Notes: generated by a model not told the origin, from the letters alone. DNA of 13,324 bases from an uncultured Clostridia bacterium (GCA_947632425.1 CANRPG010000034.1:1-13324); one strand, 5' to 3'. Positions 6,854-12,963 are shown, counted from the stretch's first letter. Numbers and translations are program-made.

Positions 6854-7294
6854 ATGAAAAGAGTATATGTAAACGAAGAATGGTGTCTGGGCTGTCACCT
6901 TTGCGAATACAACTGCGCGTTTGCAAATTCGGGTCTTAAAGACATGGCATATGCGCTGAAAGGCAAGCCCATATACCCCAGAATACACATTGAAGAAAAC
7001 GACAAGATAAGCTATGCTGTATCATGCCGCCACTGCGACGACCCCATCTGCGTTAAAAGCTGTATCGCGGGAGCGATCTCGAAGAAAGACGGCGTTGTAC
7101 ACATAGACAGCGAAAAGTGCGTCGGCTGCCACACCTGCGTGCTTGTATGCCCATACGGAGCATTAGCGCCCGGGGAGAGCGGCATTATGCAAAAGTGCGA
7201 GCTTTGCCTTGCAAACTCCTGCGGTGAGCCTGCGTGCGTAAAGGGCTGCCCCAACAATGCGATAGTATTTGAGAGCAGAGATGAGGAGGTATGA
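6854..7294 (+). CDS. Four-cluster [4Fe-4S] ferredoxin-like electron-transfer protein
   Basis: A 146-residue protein of the DmsB/HycB type: cysteines occur in four groups (C11/14/17/21, C58/61/66/70, C89/92/95/99 and C115/118/128/132, with C123 spare), enough for four [4Fe-4S] clusters. No membrane segment or signal peptide is seen, so it should be cytoplasmic. Placed between the FMN subunit and a flavoprotein, it is the likely electron wire of the split GOGAT. ATG 6854 is preferred, with an AGGTGA-like ribosome site five bases upstream; GTG 6845 would add three residues (MID). The end overlaps the possible earlier ATG of the next gene. Confidence 0.88.
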   Translation: MKRVYVNEEWCLGCHLCEYNCAFANSGLKDMAYALKGKPIYPRIHIEENDKISYAVSCRHCDDPICVKSCIAGAISKKDGVVHIDSEKCVGCHTCVLVCPYGALAPGESGIMQKCELCLANSCGEPACVKGCPNNAIVFESRDEEV

Positions 7295-7299
7295 GGCAC

Positions 7300-8547
7300 A
7301 TGAAGCAGTATATTATTATAGGAAACGGCGTTGCCGCGGCAGGCTGCATTGAGGGCATACGCAGTGTGGACAAGGACGGCAAGATCACCGTAATATCGGA
7401 AGAGAAACACCCCGTATATTGCAGACCGCTCATATCTTATTATCTTGAGGGAAAGACGGACACCAAGAAGATGAACTATCGCAGCGAAGATTTTTATACC
7501 GCAAACGGCTGCGATGTAATATACGGCAAAAAGGCGGTCAAGATAGACAAAGCCGCCAAGAAAATAGAGCTTGACGACAAGAGCAAACTGCCTTACACAA
7601 GCGTATGTGTTGCGACAGGCTCTTCGCCGTTTGTGCCGCCGATGGATGGACTTGAAAGCGTTGAGAAAAAGTTTGGTTTTATGACTTTAGACGACACGCT
7701 GGCTCTTGAAAAGGCGGTAACGAAGAAAACAAGGGTGCTCATAGTCGGCGCAGGTCTTATAGGTCTTAAATGTGCCGAGGGCCTGCACGGCAGAGCGGCT
7801 TCTATTGTAGTTGCAGACCTTGCCGACAGGGTGCTTTCCAGTATCCTCGATAAAGACTGCGCCGCGTATATGCAGAAATGTCTTGAAGATAACGGCATAG
7901 AATTTCTGCTTTCGGACAGCGTAAAGAAGTTTGATAAAAACAAGGCGTATATGCAAAGCGGCAAAGAGGTAGACTTCGATGTGCTTGTGCTTGCAGTTGG
8001 TGTAAGGGCGAATACCGCTCTTGTAAAAGAAGCAGGCGGCGAGGTGAACAGGGGCATTATAGTTGACGAGAAACTTCGCACAAGTATTGAGGACATATAC
8101 GCGGCAGGCGACTGCACCGAGGGCGAGGACATATCTCTCGGGGCGAAAAGAGTGCTAGCGCTGATGCCCAACGCTTATATGCAGGGACACGCGGCAGGTG
8201 TGAACATGGCAGGCGGCGAAGAGCTTTTTGACAAGGGCATACCTATGAACTCGATAGGGTTCTTCGGTCTGCACTGTATGACCGCAGGCACTGCTTACAC
8301 CTCGGAGCAGGGCGGCTGCACCTATGAAGAAAAATTTGAAGGCGGCATAAAAAGGCTGTTCACAAAGGGCGGCTTGCTGACGGGATTTATGATAATAGGC
8401 GGCAGCGAGAGAGCAGGCATATATACCGCTATGATACGCGAAAAAACGCCTCTTGACAGCGTGAACTTTGAAATGCTGCGCAAGGCGGCGACTTCGGCGG
8501 CGTTTGGCAAAGATGCAAGAAAAGAAAAATTCGCTATGCCTCATTAA
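7300..8547 (+). CDS. FAD/NAD(P)-dependent oxidoreductase of the GOGAT locus
   Basis: A 415-residue pyridine-nucleotide-disulfide-oxidoreductase-fold flavoprotein, likely feeding electrons from NAD(P)H to the Fe-S protein upstream. It has an N-terminal FAD dinucleotide motif (IIIGNGVAAAG, 5-15), ATGSSPFVPP (105-114), a second dinucleotide motif (VLIVGAGLIG, 146-155) and the FAD-closing AAGDCTEG (268-275). The acidic residue ending the second strand of the NAD domain (D173 in VVADLADR) suggests NADH rather than NADPH; this is inference. It is related in fold to NADH:rubredoxin/nitrite reductase-type flavoproteins and takes the place of GltD. ATG 7300 lies ten bases after AGGAGG; an alternative ATG 7291 is only one base from it. 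Confidence 0.88.
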   Translation: MKQYIIIGNGVAAAGCIEGIRSVDKDGKITVISEEKHPVYCRPLISYYLEGKTDTKKMNYRSEDFYTANGCDVIYGKKAVKIDKAAKKIELDDKSKLPYTSVCVATGSSPFVPPMDGLESVEKKFGFMTLDDTLALEKAVTKKTRVLIVGAGLIGLKCAEGLHGRAASIVVADLADRVLSSILDKDCAAYMQKCLEDNGIEFLLSDSVKKFDKNKAYMQSGKEVDFDVLVLAVGVRANTALVKEAGGEVNRGIIVDEKLRTSIEDIYAAGDCTEGEDISLGAKRVLALMPNAYMQGHAAGVNMAGGEELFDKGIPMNSIGFFGLHCMTAGTAYTSEQGGCTYEEKFEGGIKRLFTKGGLLTGFMIIGGSERAGIYTAMIREKTPLDSVNFEMLRKAATSAAFGKDARKEKFAMPH

Positions 8548-8551
8548 GGTG

Positions 8552-8580
8552 TTGCAAGAGCGAAAAAAGTATGTTATAAT
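8552..8580 (+). promoter_or_regulatory. Internal extended -10 promoter before the GXGXG gene
   Basis: TTGCAA (8552-8557), 17-bp spacer, then TATAAT (8575-8580) preceded by TG at the extended -10 position (8572-8573). The predicted start near 8587 leaves only about 13 nt before ATG 8600, just retaining the AGGA ribosome site. This would let the last GOGAT gene be transcribed on its own. Confidence 0.7.
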
Positions 8581-8599
8581 ACTGTAAAGGACTGATACT

Positions 8600-9322
8600 A
8601 TGGTACTTATAGATGTAAACGGTCTTGACTTCAAGGCGGTGAACGAAAACCTGCGCGAGGCTAAAGGCGACTGTAGGCTCACAGGCTGCTGCGGACAGAG
8701 GTTTATAGCCGCAGGAATGTCGGGACGTGCTATAACGATTGAGGGCGTGCCGGGCAATGCGCTGGGTGCGTATCTCAACGGCGGCGAAATTGTCGTTAAT
8801 GCCAACGCGCAAGATGCCGTGGGCGATACGATGAACGAGGGTAAGATAGTTATCCACGGCAATATAGGCGATGCGGCAGGTTACGCTATGCGCGGCGGAA
8901 AGATCTTTGTAAAGGGCAACGCAGGCTACCGTGCAGGCATACATATGAAAGCTTATAAAGAGAAAGTGCCGCTCATGGTGATAGGCGGCAGCACGGGCAG
9001 TTTTCTCGGCGAATATCAGGCAGGCGGCGTTATAGTGGTGCTGGGTCTGGATATAGGGAATAAGAAGATCGTCGGCAACTTTCCCTGTACGGGCATGCAC
9101 GGCGGAAAGATGTTTCTGCGAAGCGACTGCAAGGACGTGAAGTTCCCCTCGCAGGTGACGGCAAAGAAAGCGACCGCCAAAGAGCTTGACGAGGTAAGAA
9201 AGTACGTGGCGCAGTACTGCGAGCTGTTCGGCGGTGATGTTGACAGCATAATGGACAGCCCGTTCACGGTCGTCACCCCCGACAGCAAGAACCCCTATAA
9301 GCAGATGTATGTTGCCAACTAG
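8600..9322 (+). CDS. Split glutamate synthase: GXGXG beta-helix subunit
   Basis: The 240-residue protein corresponds to the C-terminal beta-helix of GltB, a structural domain that holds the amidotransferase and synthase domains together. Repeated glycine turns typical of the GXGXG family are visible (GNALGAYLNGGEIVV, GDAAGYAMRGGKIFV, GYRAGIHM, GSFLGEYQAGGVIVV). In archaeal-type split GltS this domain is likewise a separate polypeptide. The ribosome site AAAGGA lies eight bases before the ATG. A 52-bp gap separates it from the flavoprotein gene and holds a strong promoter. Its stop codon lies in the first of three GAGGCAAGA copies that begin a repeat-rich spacer. Confidence 0.92.
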   Translation: MVLIDVNGLDFKAVNENLREAKGDCRLTGCCGQRFIAAGMSGRAITIEGVPGNALGAYLNGGEIVVNANAQDAVGDTMNEGKIVIHGNIGDAAGYAMRGGKIFVKGNAGYRAGIHMKAYKEKVPLMVIGGSTGSFLGEYQAGGVIVVLGLDIGNKKIVGNFPCTGMHGGKMFLRSDCKDVKFPSQVTAKKATAKELDEVRKYVAQYCELFGGDVDSIMDSPFTVVTPDSKNPYKQMYVAN

Positions 9323-9339
9323 AGGCAAGAAAACTAGAG

Positions 9340-9411
9340 GCAAGAGGCAAGAAGATACTTTTTATAGTTTTGCGCATACTTTTCAAAATGCTCGTCTTGC
9401 TTCTTGCTTTT
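9340..9411 (+). terminator. Probable large-loop terminator of the GOGAT operon
   Basis: Arm 9340-9352 pairs with 9395-9407 over 13 bp with a single G-U, and four T follow (9408-9411). The loop is about 42 nt, longer than usual, and the arms are made of GCAAGA-type repeats, so this may be a by-product of repeats rather than a dedicated terminator. Confidence 0.4.
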
Positions 9412-9530
9412 GGATTTCTTGCTTCTAGCACCCACAAACCGCCTCAAAGGAAGATGGCTGGAAGAATATTCTTCCAGCGGCTTGGAGGGAGATAACTGGT
9501 GGGGTGGTGGTATGTAGGTGCAGTTGATAT
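9395..9530 (+). repeat. Dispersed intergenic repeat, copy 1, with a perfect 22-bp palindrome
   Basis: This aligns with 12226-12375: TCTTGCTTCT, about ten bases, TCTTGCTTCTA, then CCGCC-CAA, a palindromic core around AGAATATTCT, and further on GCAGTTGA. In this copy the core is a perfect palindrome, with arms 9457-9467 and 9468-9478. In copy 2 the core keeps AGAATATTCT but one arm base has changed. It has no coding potential. Confidence 0.6.
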
Positions 9531-9724
9531 GAAAAGTAAATTTTTCTGTAGTACGTTATAGTTCATGTTCCCGCACTACTGACCTCCGTTGCCTTGCAAA
9601 CAAACCCTATGCGTATTTCGCTATTTAGCCTTCTTCTCAAAGGCACAAAGTTCCGAGCGAAGAGGTCGCGACATTCCACCAAGGCTCAGCGCGTGGTCGT
9701 AGGTGTGGGTAAGGAAAAGAGAGC

Positions 9725-9810
9725 GCGAGGGAAAAACCTTAGGGAAGGGAGTGGAGCGCGCGCCCTTCCTTGCATATACACTCCCTATACCCCTATGGTT
9801 TTTCCCTCGC
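9725..9810. repeat. 86-bp long hairpin with perfect 14-bp terminal inverted repeats
   Basis: The ends 9725-9738 (GCGAGGGAAAAACC) and 9797-9810 are perfect inverted copies. Inside, AGGG then GGGAGTG (9741-9753) pair with CACTCCC then CCCT (9779-9794) across a small internal loop, leaving an apical region rich in GCGC. No flanking target duplication is evident and no T-run follows. It may be a miniature inverted-repeat element or the fold of a small RNA. Confidence 0.55.
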
Positions 9811-9875
9811 ATAGAGTTTCGCAAACGTATTTGACCACTCAAAATGAGAAGAAAACCGAAGTACAGAGGAGCAGT

Positions 9876-9910
9876 GAGTGCGCTCCTGCGCGGCGCGTAA
9901 GCGCGATTAC
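9876..9910 (+). repeat. Tandem-hairpin repeat, copy B
   Basis: The module GCGC-TCCT-GCGC (9880-9891) is followed after one base by GCGC-GTAA-GCGC (9893-9904). It matches the 3' end of copies A, C and D, but without the longer upstream part of the structured repeat. The second stem differs from copy A while pairing is kept. Confidence 0.65.
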
Positions 9911-10064
9911 AAAAAACATGCAAGAAAAGCTCCTGCGAACGCGGCAAGAGCATTTCTAACTTCTAACCTCTAACATCTTATCTCTATCCGCGCCATTCAT
10001 CACATATGAAAAATTGTTTCTAATTTGCCATAAATCACTTCTCTTATTCTAAAGGGGGATAATA

Positions 10065-11276
10065 ATGAAGTATTCAAACGACGAGATACTGCAATATGTC
10101 AGAGAGGAGGACGTCAAGTTCATCAGGCTTGCGTTCTGCGATGTTTTCGGCAAGCGCAAAAACATCTCTATAATGCCCGACGAGCTGCCGCGCGCGCTGG
10201 AGTACGGCATTGCTATCGACGGCTCATCTGTCGCAGGCTTCGGCAGCGACGTTCACTCCGACCTGCTTTTGCACCCCGACTGCTCTACGATAGCCCAGCT
10301 CCCGTGGCGACCCGAACACGGCAGAGTTGTTCGTATGCACGCGACGATCTCTTACCCCAACGGCAAGGTGTTCGAGTGCGACACGCGCAGCCTGCTTATC
10401 AAGGCTATCGAAGAAGCACGGTCGGCAGGAAAGCGCTTTGCGTTCGGCTCTGAGCAGAAGTTCTACTTGTTCAAGCTTGATGAGAACGGCGAGCCTACCA
10501 AAATACCCTACGACAACGCAAGCTACATGGACATCGCCCCAGATGACAAGGGCGAGAACGTTCGCCGTGAGATATGCCTCATGCTTGAGCAAATGGGTAT
10601 ACGCCCCGAGAGTTCCCACCACGAGGAAGGTCCCGGTCAGAACGAGATAGCTTTCCGTTACTCTGATGCTCTTACCGCCGCCGACGATGCTATGACATTC
10701 CGCACCGTGGTAAATACCGTAGCGCGCAGGTATGGTCTCTGCGCCGATTTCAGCGCGAAACCACTCGATAACTGCTCAGGCAACGGCTTCCATATAAATA
10801 TGTCTGTGCGCTCCGACGACGGCAGTGACGACCTTTGCTACATGATAGCAGGCGTGCTTGACAAGATATGCGATATGACACTTTTCATGAACCCTACCGA
10901 AAATTCATACAGACGCTTTGGCAGCAACAAAGCCCCCGAATACGTTTCATGGTCGAGCGAGAACCGCTCACAGCTCGTGCGTATTCCTGCGGCTATGGGT
11001 GAATACCGCCGCGCAGAGCTGCGTTCCCCCGATTCAACTGCGAATCCGTATTTGGCATACGCGCTGATAATTTACGCAGGACTTTACGGCATACAAAACA
11101 AGCTCGAGCTGCCTATGGTGGCAGACTTCAATCTGTATAAGGCTGACAAAGAAACTCTGCAAAAGTATAAACGCCTGCCTGAAAGCCTCGCCGCGGCGAG
11201 AAAACTGGCGTGCGACAGCGAGTTTATAAAACAACATATTCCCGAAAATATTCTTGACATCTACTGCGGCAAATAA
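10065..11276 (+). CDS. glnA: Small glutamine synthetase I homologue with altered active site
   Basis: A GS-I family protein of 403 residues, shorter than the usual 440-470. Family blocks present are IDGSSVAGF (51-59), PWRPEHGRVVR (80-90), HHEEGPGQNEI (185-195, E187 and E194), GNGFH (239-243, H243), ENRSQLVRIP (299-308) and YRRAELRSPD (314-323, E318 and R320). Two normally acidic residues are replaced: the GxExEFF block reads SEQKFYLF (129-136), placing K132 at the second metal-ligand glutamate (E131 in Salmonella numbering), and the NSYKRLVPGYEAP block reads NSYRRFGSNKAP, placing K289 about where catalytic E327 sits. It may therefore be impaired or regulatory. AAAGGGGG precedes the ATG. The ANTAR gene follows after 48 bp. 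Fold assignment is secure; activity is uncertain. Confidence 0.9.
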   Translation: MKYSNDEILQYVREEDVKFIRLAFCDVFGKRKNISIMPDELPRALEYGIAIDGSSVAGFGSDVHSDLLLHPDCSTIAQLPWRPEHGRVVRMHATISYPNGKVFECDTRSLLIKAIEEARSAGKRFAFGSEQKFYLFKLDENGEPTKIPYDNASYMDIAPDDKGENVRREICLMLEQMGIRPESSHHEEGPGQNEIAFRYSDALTAADDAMTFRTVVNTVARRYGLCADFSAKPLDNCSGNGFHINMSVRSDDGSDDLCYMIAGVLDKICDMTLFMNPTENSYRRFGSNKAPEYVSWSSENRSQLVRIPAAMGEYRRAELRSPDSTANPYLAYALIIYAGLYGIQNKLELPMVADFNLYKADKETLQKYKRLPESLAAARKLACDSEFIKQHIPENILDIYCGK

Positions 11277-11324
11277 TCAACATTTTTCTCTATATATAAC
11301 ATCTACCAAAGGAGGGGAGCATAT

Positions 11325-11909
11325 ATGAGCATAGTCGTCCGTTCGTACAGCGTGCTGGTCGTGTCGGCAGTCAGCTCTTTCAACGATGCCCTCTCCGAGC
11401 TTTTGCCCACCGAGCGTTTTTACCCCGTCACGGTAACTGGCAGCGTAAGCGCCGCAAAACGTGAGCTCGCAGAACGCTCGTATGATCTTGTTATAGTAAA
11501 CTCGCCGCTGCCCGATGACGTCGGCATACGCTTTGCAATAGATGCAGGCGGAACGTCGTCGTCCGTGCCGATGATAATCGTCAAAGGCGAGCACCTGCCC
11601 GACATCTACGAGAGAGCGACAGCGCACGGCATATTCACGCTGCAAAAGCCTATATCGCGCTCGATGTTCACCGTGTCGCTCGGCTGGATGTGCGCCCTGC
11701 GCGAGAGACTGCGCAAGTTTGAGAAGAAAACGCAGACCATTGAAGAAAAGATGAGCGAGATAAGGCTTGTCAACCGCGCAAAGTGGCTGCTGATGACCGA
11801 ACTGAAAATGGAAGAACCCGACGCGCACAGGTACATTGAAAAGCAGGCAATGGACAGGAGCATTACCAAAAAAGCCGTCGCCGAGGAGATAATAAGTTCA
11901 TACTCATAA
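11325..11909 (+). CDS. ANTAR-domain transcription antiterminator with pseudo-receiver (NitR-like)
   Basis: A 194-residue RNA-binding antiterminator. Residues 1-120 have a CheY-like receiver fold, but the acidic pocket (VVSAV where VVDDx is usual) and the phosphoacceptor position (N59 in YDLVIVNSPLP) are lost, while the conserved lysine before proline is kept (K108). A helix likely to form a coiled coil (about 122-145) leads to the ANTAR domain (138-190), with EIRLVNRAKWLLM and the AHRYIEKQAM and AEEII helices. Such proteins bind tandem hexaloop hairpins and prevent termination. A glnA-linked ANTAR gene named nitR is known in Clostridium, which supports a nitrogen role here. AAAGGAGGGG precedes the ATG by about five bases. 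Control must come from protein or ligand interactions rather than phosphorylation; this is inference. Confidence 0.92.
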   Translation: MSIVVRSYSVLVVSAVSSFNDALSELLPTERFYPVTVTGSVSAAKRELAERSYDLVIVNSPLPDDVGIRFAIDAGGTSSSVPMIIVKGEHLPDIYERATAHGIFTLQKPISRSMFTVSLGWMCALRERLRKFEKKTQTIEEKMSEIRLVNRAKWLLMTELKMEEPDAHRYIEKQAMDRSITKKAVAEEIISSYS

Positions 11910-11911
11910 AT

Positions 11912-11943
11912 AAAAAAGAAGCCGTTAAATGGGCTTCTTTTTT
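11912..11943 (+). terminator. Strong intrinsic terminator after the ANTAR gene
   Basis: Arms 11912-11923 and 11932-11943 are perfect 12-bp complements around an eight-base loop, with AAAAAA before the stem and TTTTTT at its end. It begins three bases after the stop codon and, having A- and T-runs on both sides, could work in both directions. Confidence 0.92.
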
Positions 11944-11960
11944 GGTGGGTATATATTGTT

Positions 11961-12155
11961 GCTGCTTTCGCAGCGCGCAGGAGCGCACACGTTGACCGCC
12001 ACAATGCGCAAAAGTTTTAAGTTTTGTCAAGAAATGGAAAGTTTTCGATTGACCCTTTTTCAAAAGGGTCATCAGGGTCAAGGGGCGGAAGCCCATTGTC
12101 GCCGTCCGCAGACTGTTTTCTAAGAGGGGAGGCTCTGCAAGAGAGAGCCTCCCCT
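11961..12155 (-). repeat. Structured intergenic repeat, copy C
   Basis: Reverse complement of the copy A architecture: tandem hairpin at its 3' end (GCAGC/GCTGC arms at 11961-11965 and 11970-11974, loop GAAA when read on the minus strand; GCGC/GCGC at 11975-11978 and 11983-11986), TTGCGCATTGT, the TTGACA and GAAAACTTTCC blocks, a hairpin with 9-bp arms (12051-12059, 12062-12070), a GGGC/GCCC hairpin (12083-12086, 12091-12094) and an 11-bp hairpin (12126-12136, 12144-12154). Compared with copy A, several stem pairs are changed on both sides so that pairing is kept. It starts 18 bases after the ANTAR terminator. Confidence 0.75.
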
Positions 12156-12180
12156 TGTTGTAGCGCATTGCTCTCTTTCC

Positions 12181-12199
12181 GCGTTCCATTATGGAACGC
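12181..12199. repeat. Short perfect inverted repeat
   Basis: GCGTTCCA (12181-12188) and TGGAACGC (12192-12199) flank TTA. It is a stable small hairpin with no T-run and no gene attached. Confidence 0.55.
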
Positions 12200-12225
12200 C
12201 AAGCCAGTGTGAGAAAATCCCCACA

Positions 12226-12375
12226 TCTTGCTTCTTATCTCTCGTTATCTTGCTTCTAATAACCCTCCCACTATCCGCCCCAAGAGAGAGTACTGGCAGA
12301 ATATTCTTCCAACCGCAAGAAAGAGGCAAGGGTTTAATGGGGAAAGTGAAGCAGGAGGCGTGGGGCAGTTGAATG
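12226..12375 (+). repeat. Dispersed intergenic repeat, copy 2
   Basis: It shares the order of blocks with 9395-9530: TCTTGCTTCT twice with about ten bases between, CCGCCCCAA, CTGG-AGAATATTCTTCC, and GGGCAGTTGA. The two copies are diverged, and the palindromic core is imperfect here. Together with copy C and the hairpins, it fills the spacer between the ANTAR and GNAT genes, in which I see no gene. Confidence 0.55.
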
Positions 12376-12424
12376 CACTTGCTGAAAAGTTACATTTTAG
12401 ATACGCACTATGTTAGAGAGCATG

Positions 12425-12449
12425 GAAGAAGCCTCGAAGAGGGTTCTTC
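12425..12449. repeat. Hairpin in spacer
   Basis: GAAGAA plus CCTC (12425-12435) pair with GAGG plus TTCTTC (12439-12449) around a GAA loop, with a single G-G mismatch. Its role is not clear. Confidence 0.4.
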
Positions 12450-12454
12450 GGCAC

Positions 12455-12517
12455 TTGCCAGACTGTTCACAGTCTGGCAACGTGTGCGCTCCTGCGCCGC
12501 GCGATAGCGCAATTATT
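12455..12517 (+). repeat. Perfect 11-bp hairpin joined to tandem-hairpin repeat, copy D
   Basis: TTGCCAGACTG (12455-12465) and its exact complement (12470-12480) enclose TTCA. Immediately after comes the tandem module GCGC-TCCT-GCGC (12486-12497) and GCGC-GATA-GCGC (12499-12510). The segment from CTGGCAA into GTGTGCGCTCCTGCGC is shared with copy A. It lies just beyond the stop codon of the convergent GNAT gene and may act as its terminator, although no T-run is present. Confidence 0.65.
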
Positions 12518-12522
12518 ATAGT

Positions 12523-12963
12523 TTAAAATATTTTCTTCTCCATTCCCACGCACTGAAATACGCCGTTTTGCTTTGCGCCCTCGCCTGTGCGCGCGTACCC
12601 CAGCTTTTCATAGAAACCCACCGCCTCAACGCGGCTGTCGATAACTACCTTTTTGTACCCCAGCAAGGCTATCCACTCCTCCGCCTGCCGCACTGCCATT
12701 TTGCCAAGCCCCTTGCCGCGGTATTCGGACAGAACTACCACCCTGTCCAGCGTTACGGTGCTTTCGCCCACCTCGTAAAAACGGCAGGTGGCAACGGGGT
12801 AGCCGCCGTCCAGCAGCACTATGTATTTCGTGCCGTCGCAGTCGTGCTCGTCAAATTCCTCGCGCAATGATATGCCGCACTGTCGGTTCATGCCCTGCAC
12901 CCTCACCGAGTACGCCCCAGCGCGCTGCCACTCCTCCTGCGCACGCATGACTTCTATGTTCAT
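12523..12963 (-). CDS. GNAT-family N-acetyltransferase
   Basis: A 146-residue GCN5-related acetyltransferase; its substrate cannot be read from the sequence. The core beta strands TKYIVLLDGGYPVATCRFYEV lead to the acetyl-CoA-binding motif A, LDRVVVLSEYRGKGLGKMAV (about residues 72-91), and then KKVVIDSRVEAVGFYEKLGY, where a tyrosine near the expected catalytic position is present. The general form resembles the ElaA/YjcF-like GNATs, but this is only a family-level call. ATG 12963 is preceded by AAGGAGATG at good spacing. The upstream gene ends 16 bp before it, so the two form an operon. It shows no obvious link to the nitrogen genes. Confidence 0.88.
   Translation of the reverse strand: MNIEVMRAQEEWQRAGAYSVRVQGMNRQCGISLREEFDEHDCDGTKYIVLLDGGYPVATCRFYEVGESTVTLDRVVVLSEYRGKGLGKMAVRQAEEWIALLGYKKVVIDSRVEAVGFYEKLGYARTGEGAKQNGVFQCVGMEKKIF

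Larger units (their letters stand above)
9323..10064. other. 742-bp non-coding spacer rich in repeats
   Basis: No frame here shows a recognisable protein, conserved motif or plausible ribosome site. It contains, in order, GAGGCAAGA direct repeats and their inverted counterparts (9320-9428), a perfect palindrome (9457-9478), a unique stretch (about 9540-9720), an 86-bp long hairpin (9725-9810), a tandem-hairpin repeat (9876-9910), a run of short TTCTAAC-like units (9954-9978) and the A/T-rich leader of the GS-I gene. No convincing sigma-A promoter for that gene was found; TTGCCA at 10025 with TCTAAA 17 bp later is the nearest and would start too close to the ribosome site. Confidence 0.7.

Noticed and set aside
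9318..9428. CRISPR-like array of GAGGCAAGA units
   Set aside because: Units are short, irregularly spaced, partly adjoining and partly inverted, with no spacer structure and no cas genes.
9594..9959. Overlapping open frames on both strands (9594-9959 plus, 9621-9953 minus)
   Set aside because: Both cross the 86-bp hairpin and the repeats, lack ribosome sites and give Arg/Ser-rich sequences with no motif.
10014..10064. Sigma-A promoter for the GS-I gene (TTGCCA-N17-TCTAAA)
   Set aside because: The -10 is poor and the start would fall in the ribosome site; no better candidate was seen, so the promoter is left unassigned.
9323..10064. Glutamine riboswitch or T-box upstream of the GS-I gene
   Set aside because: No T-box sequence, specifier-like stem or glutamine-riboswitch core could be recognised; the region is explained by repeats.
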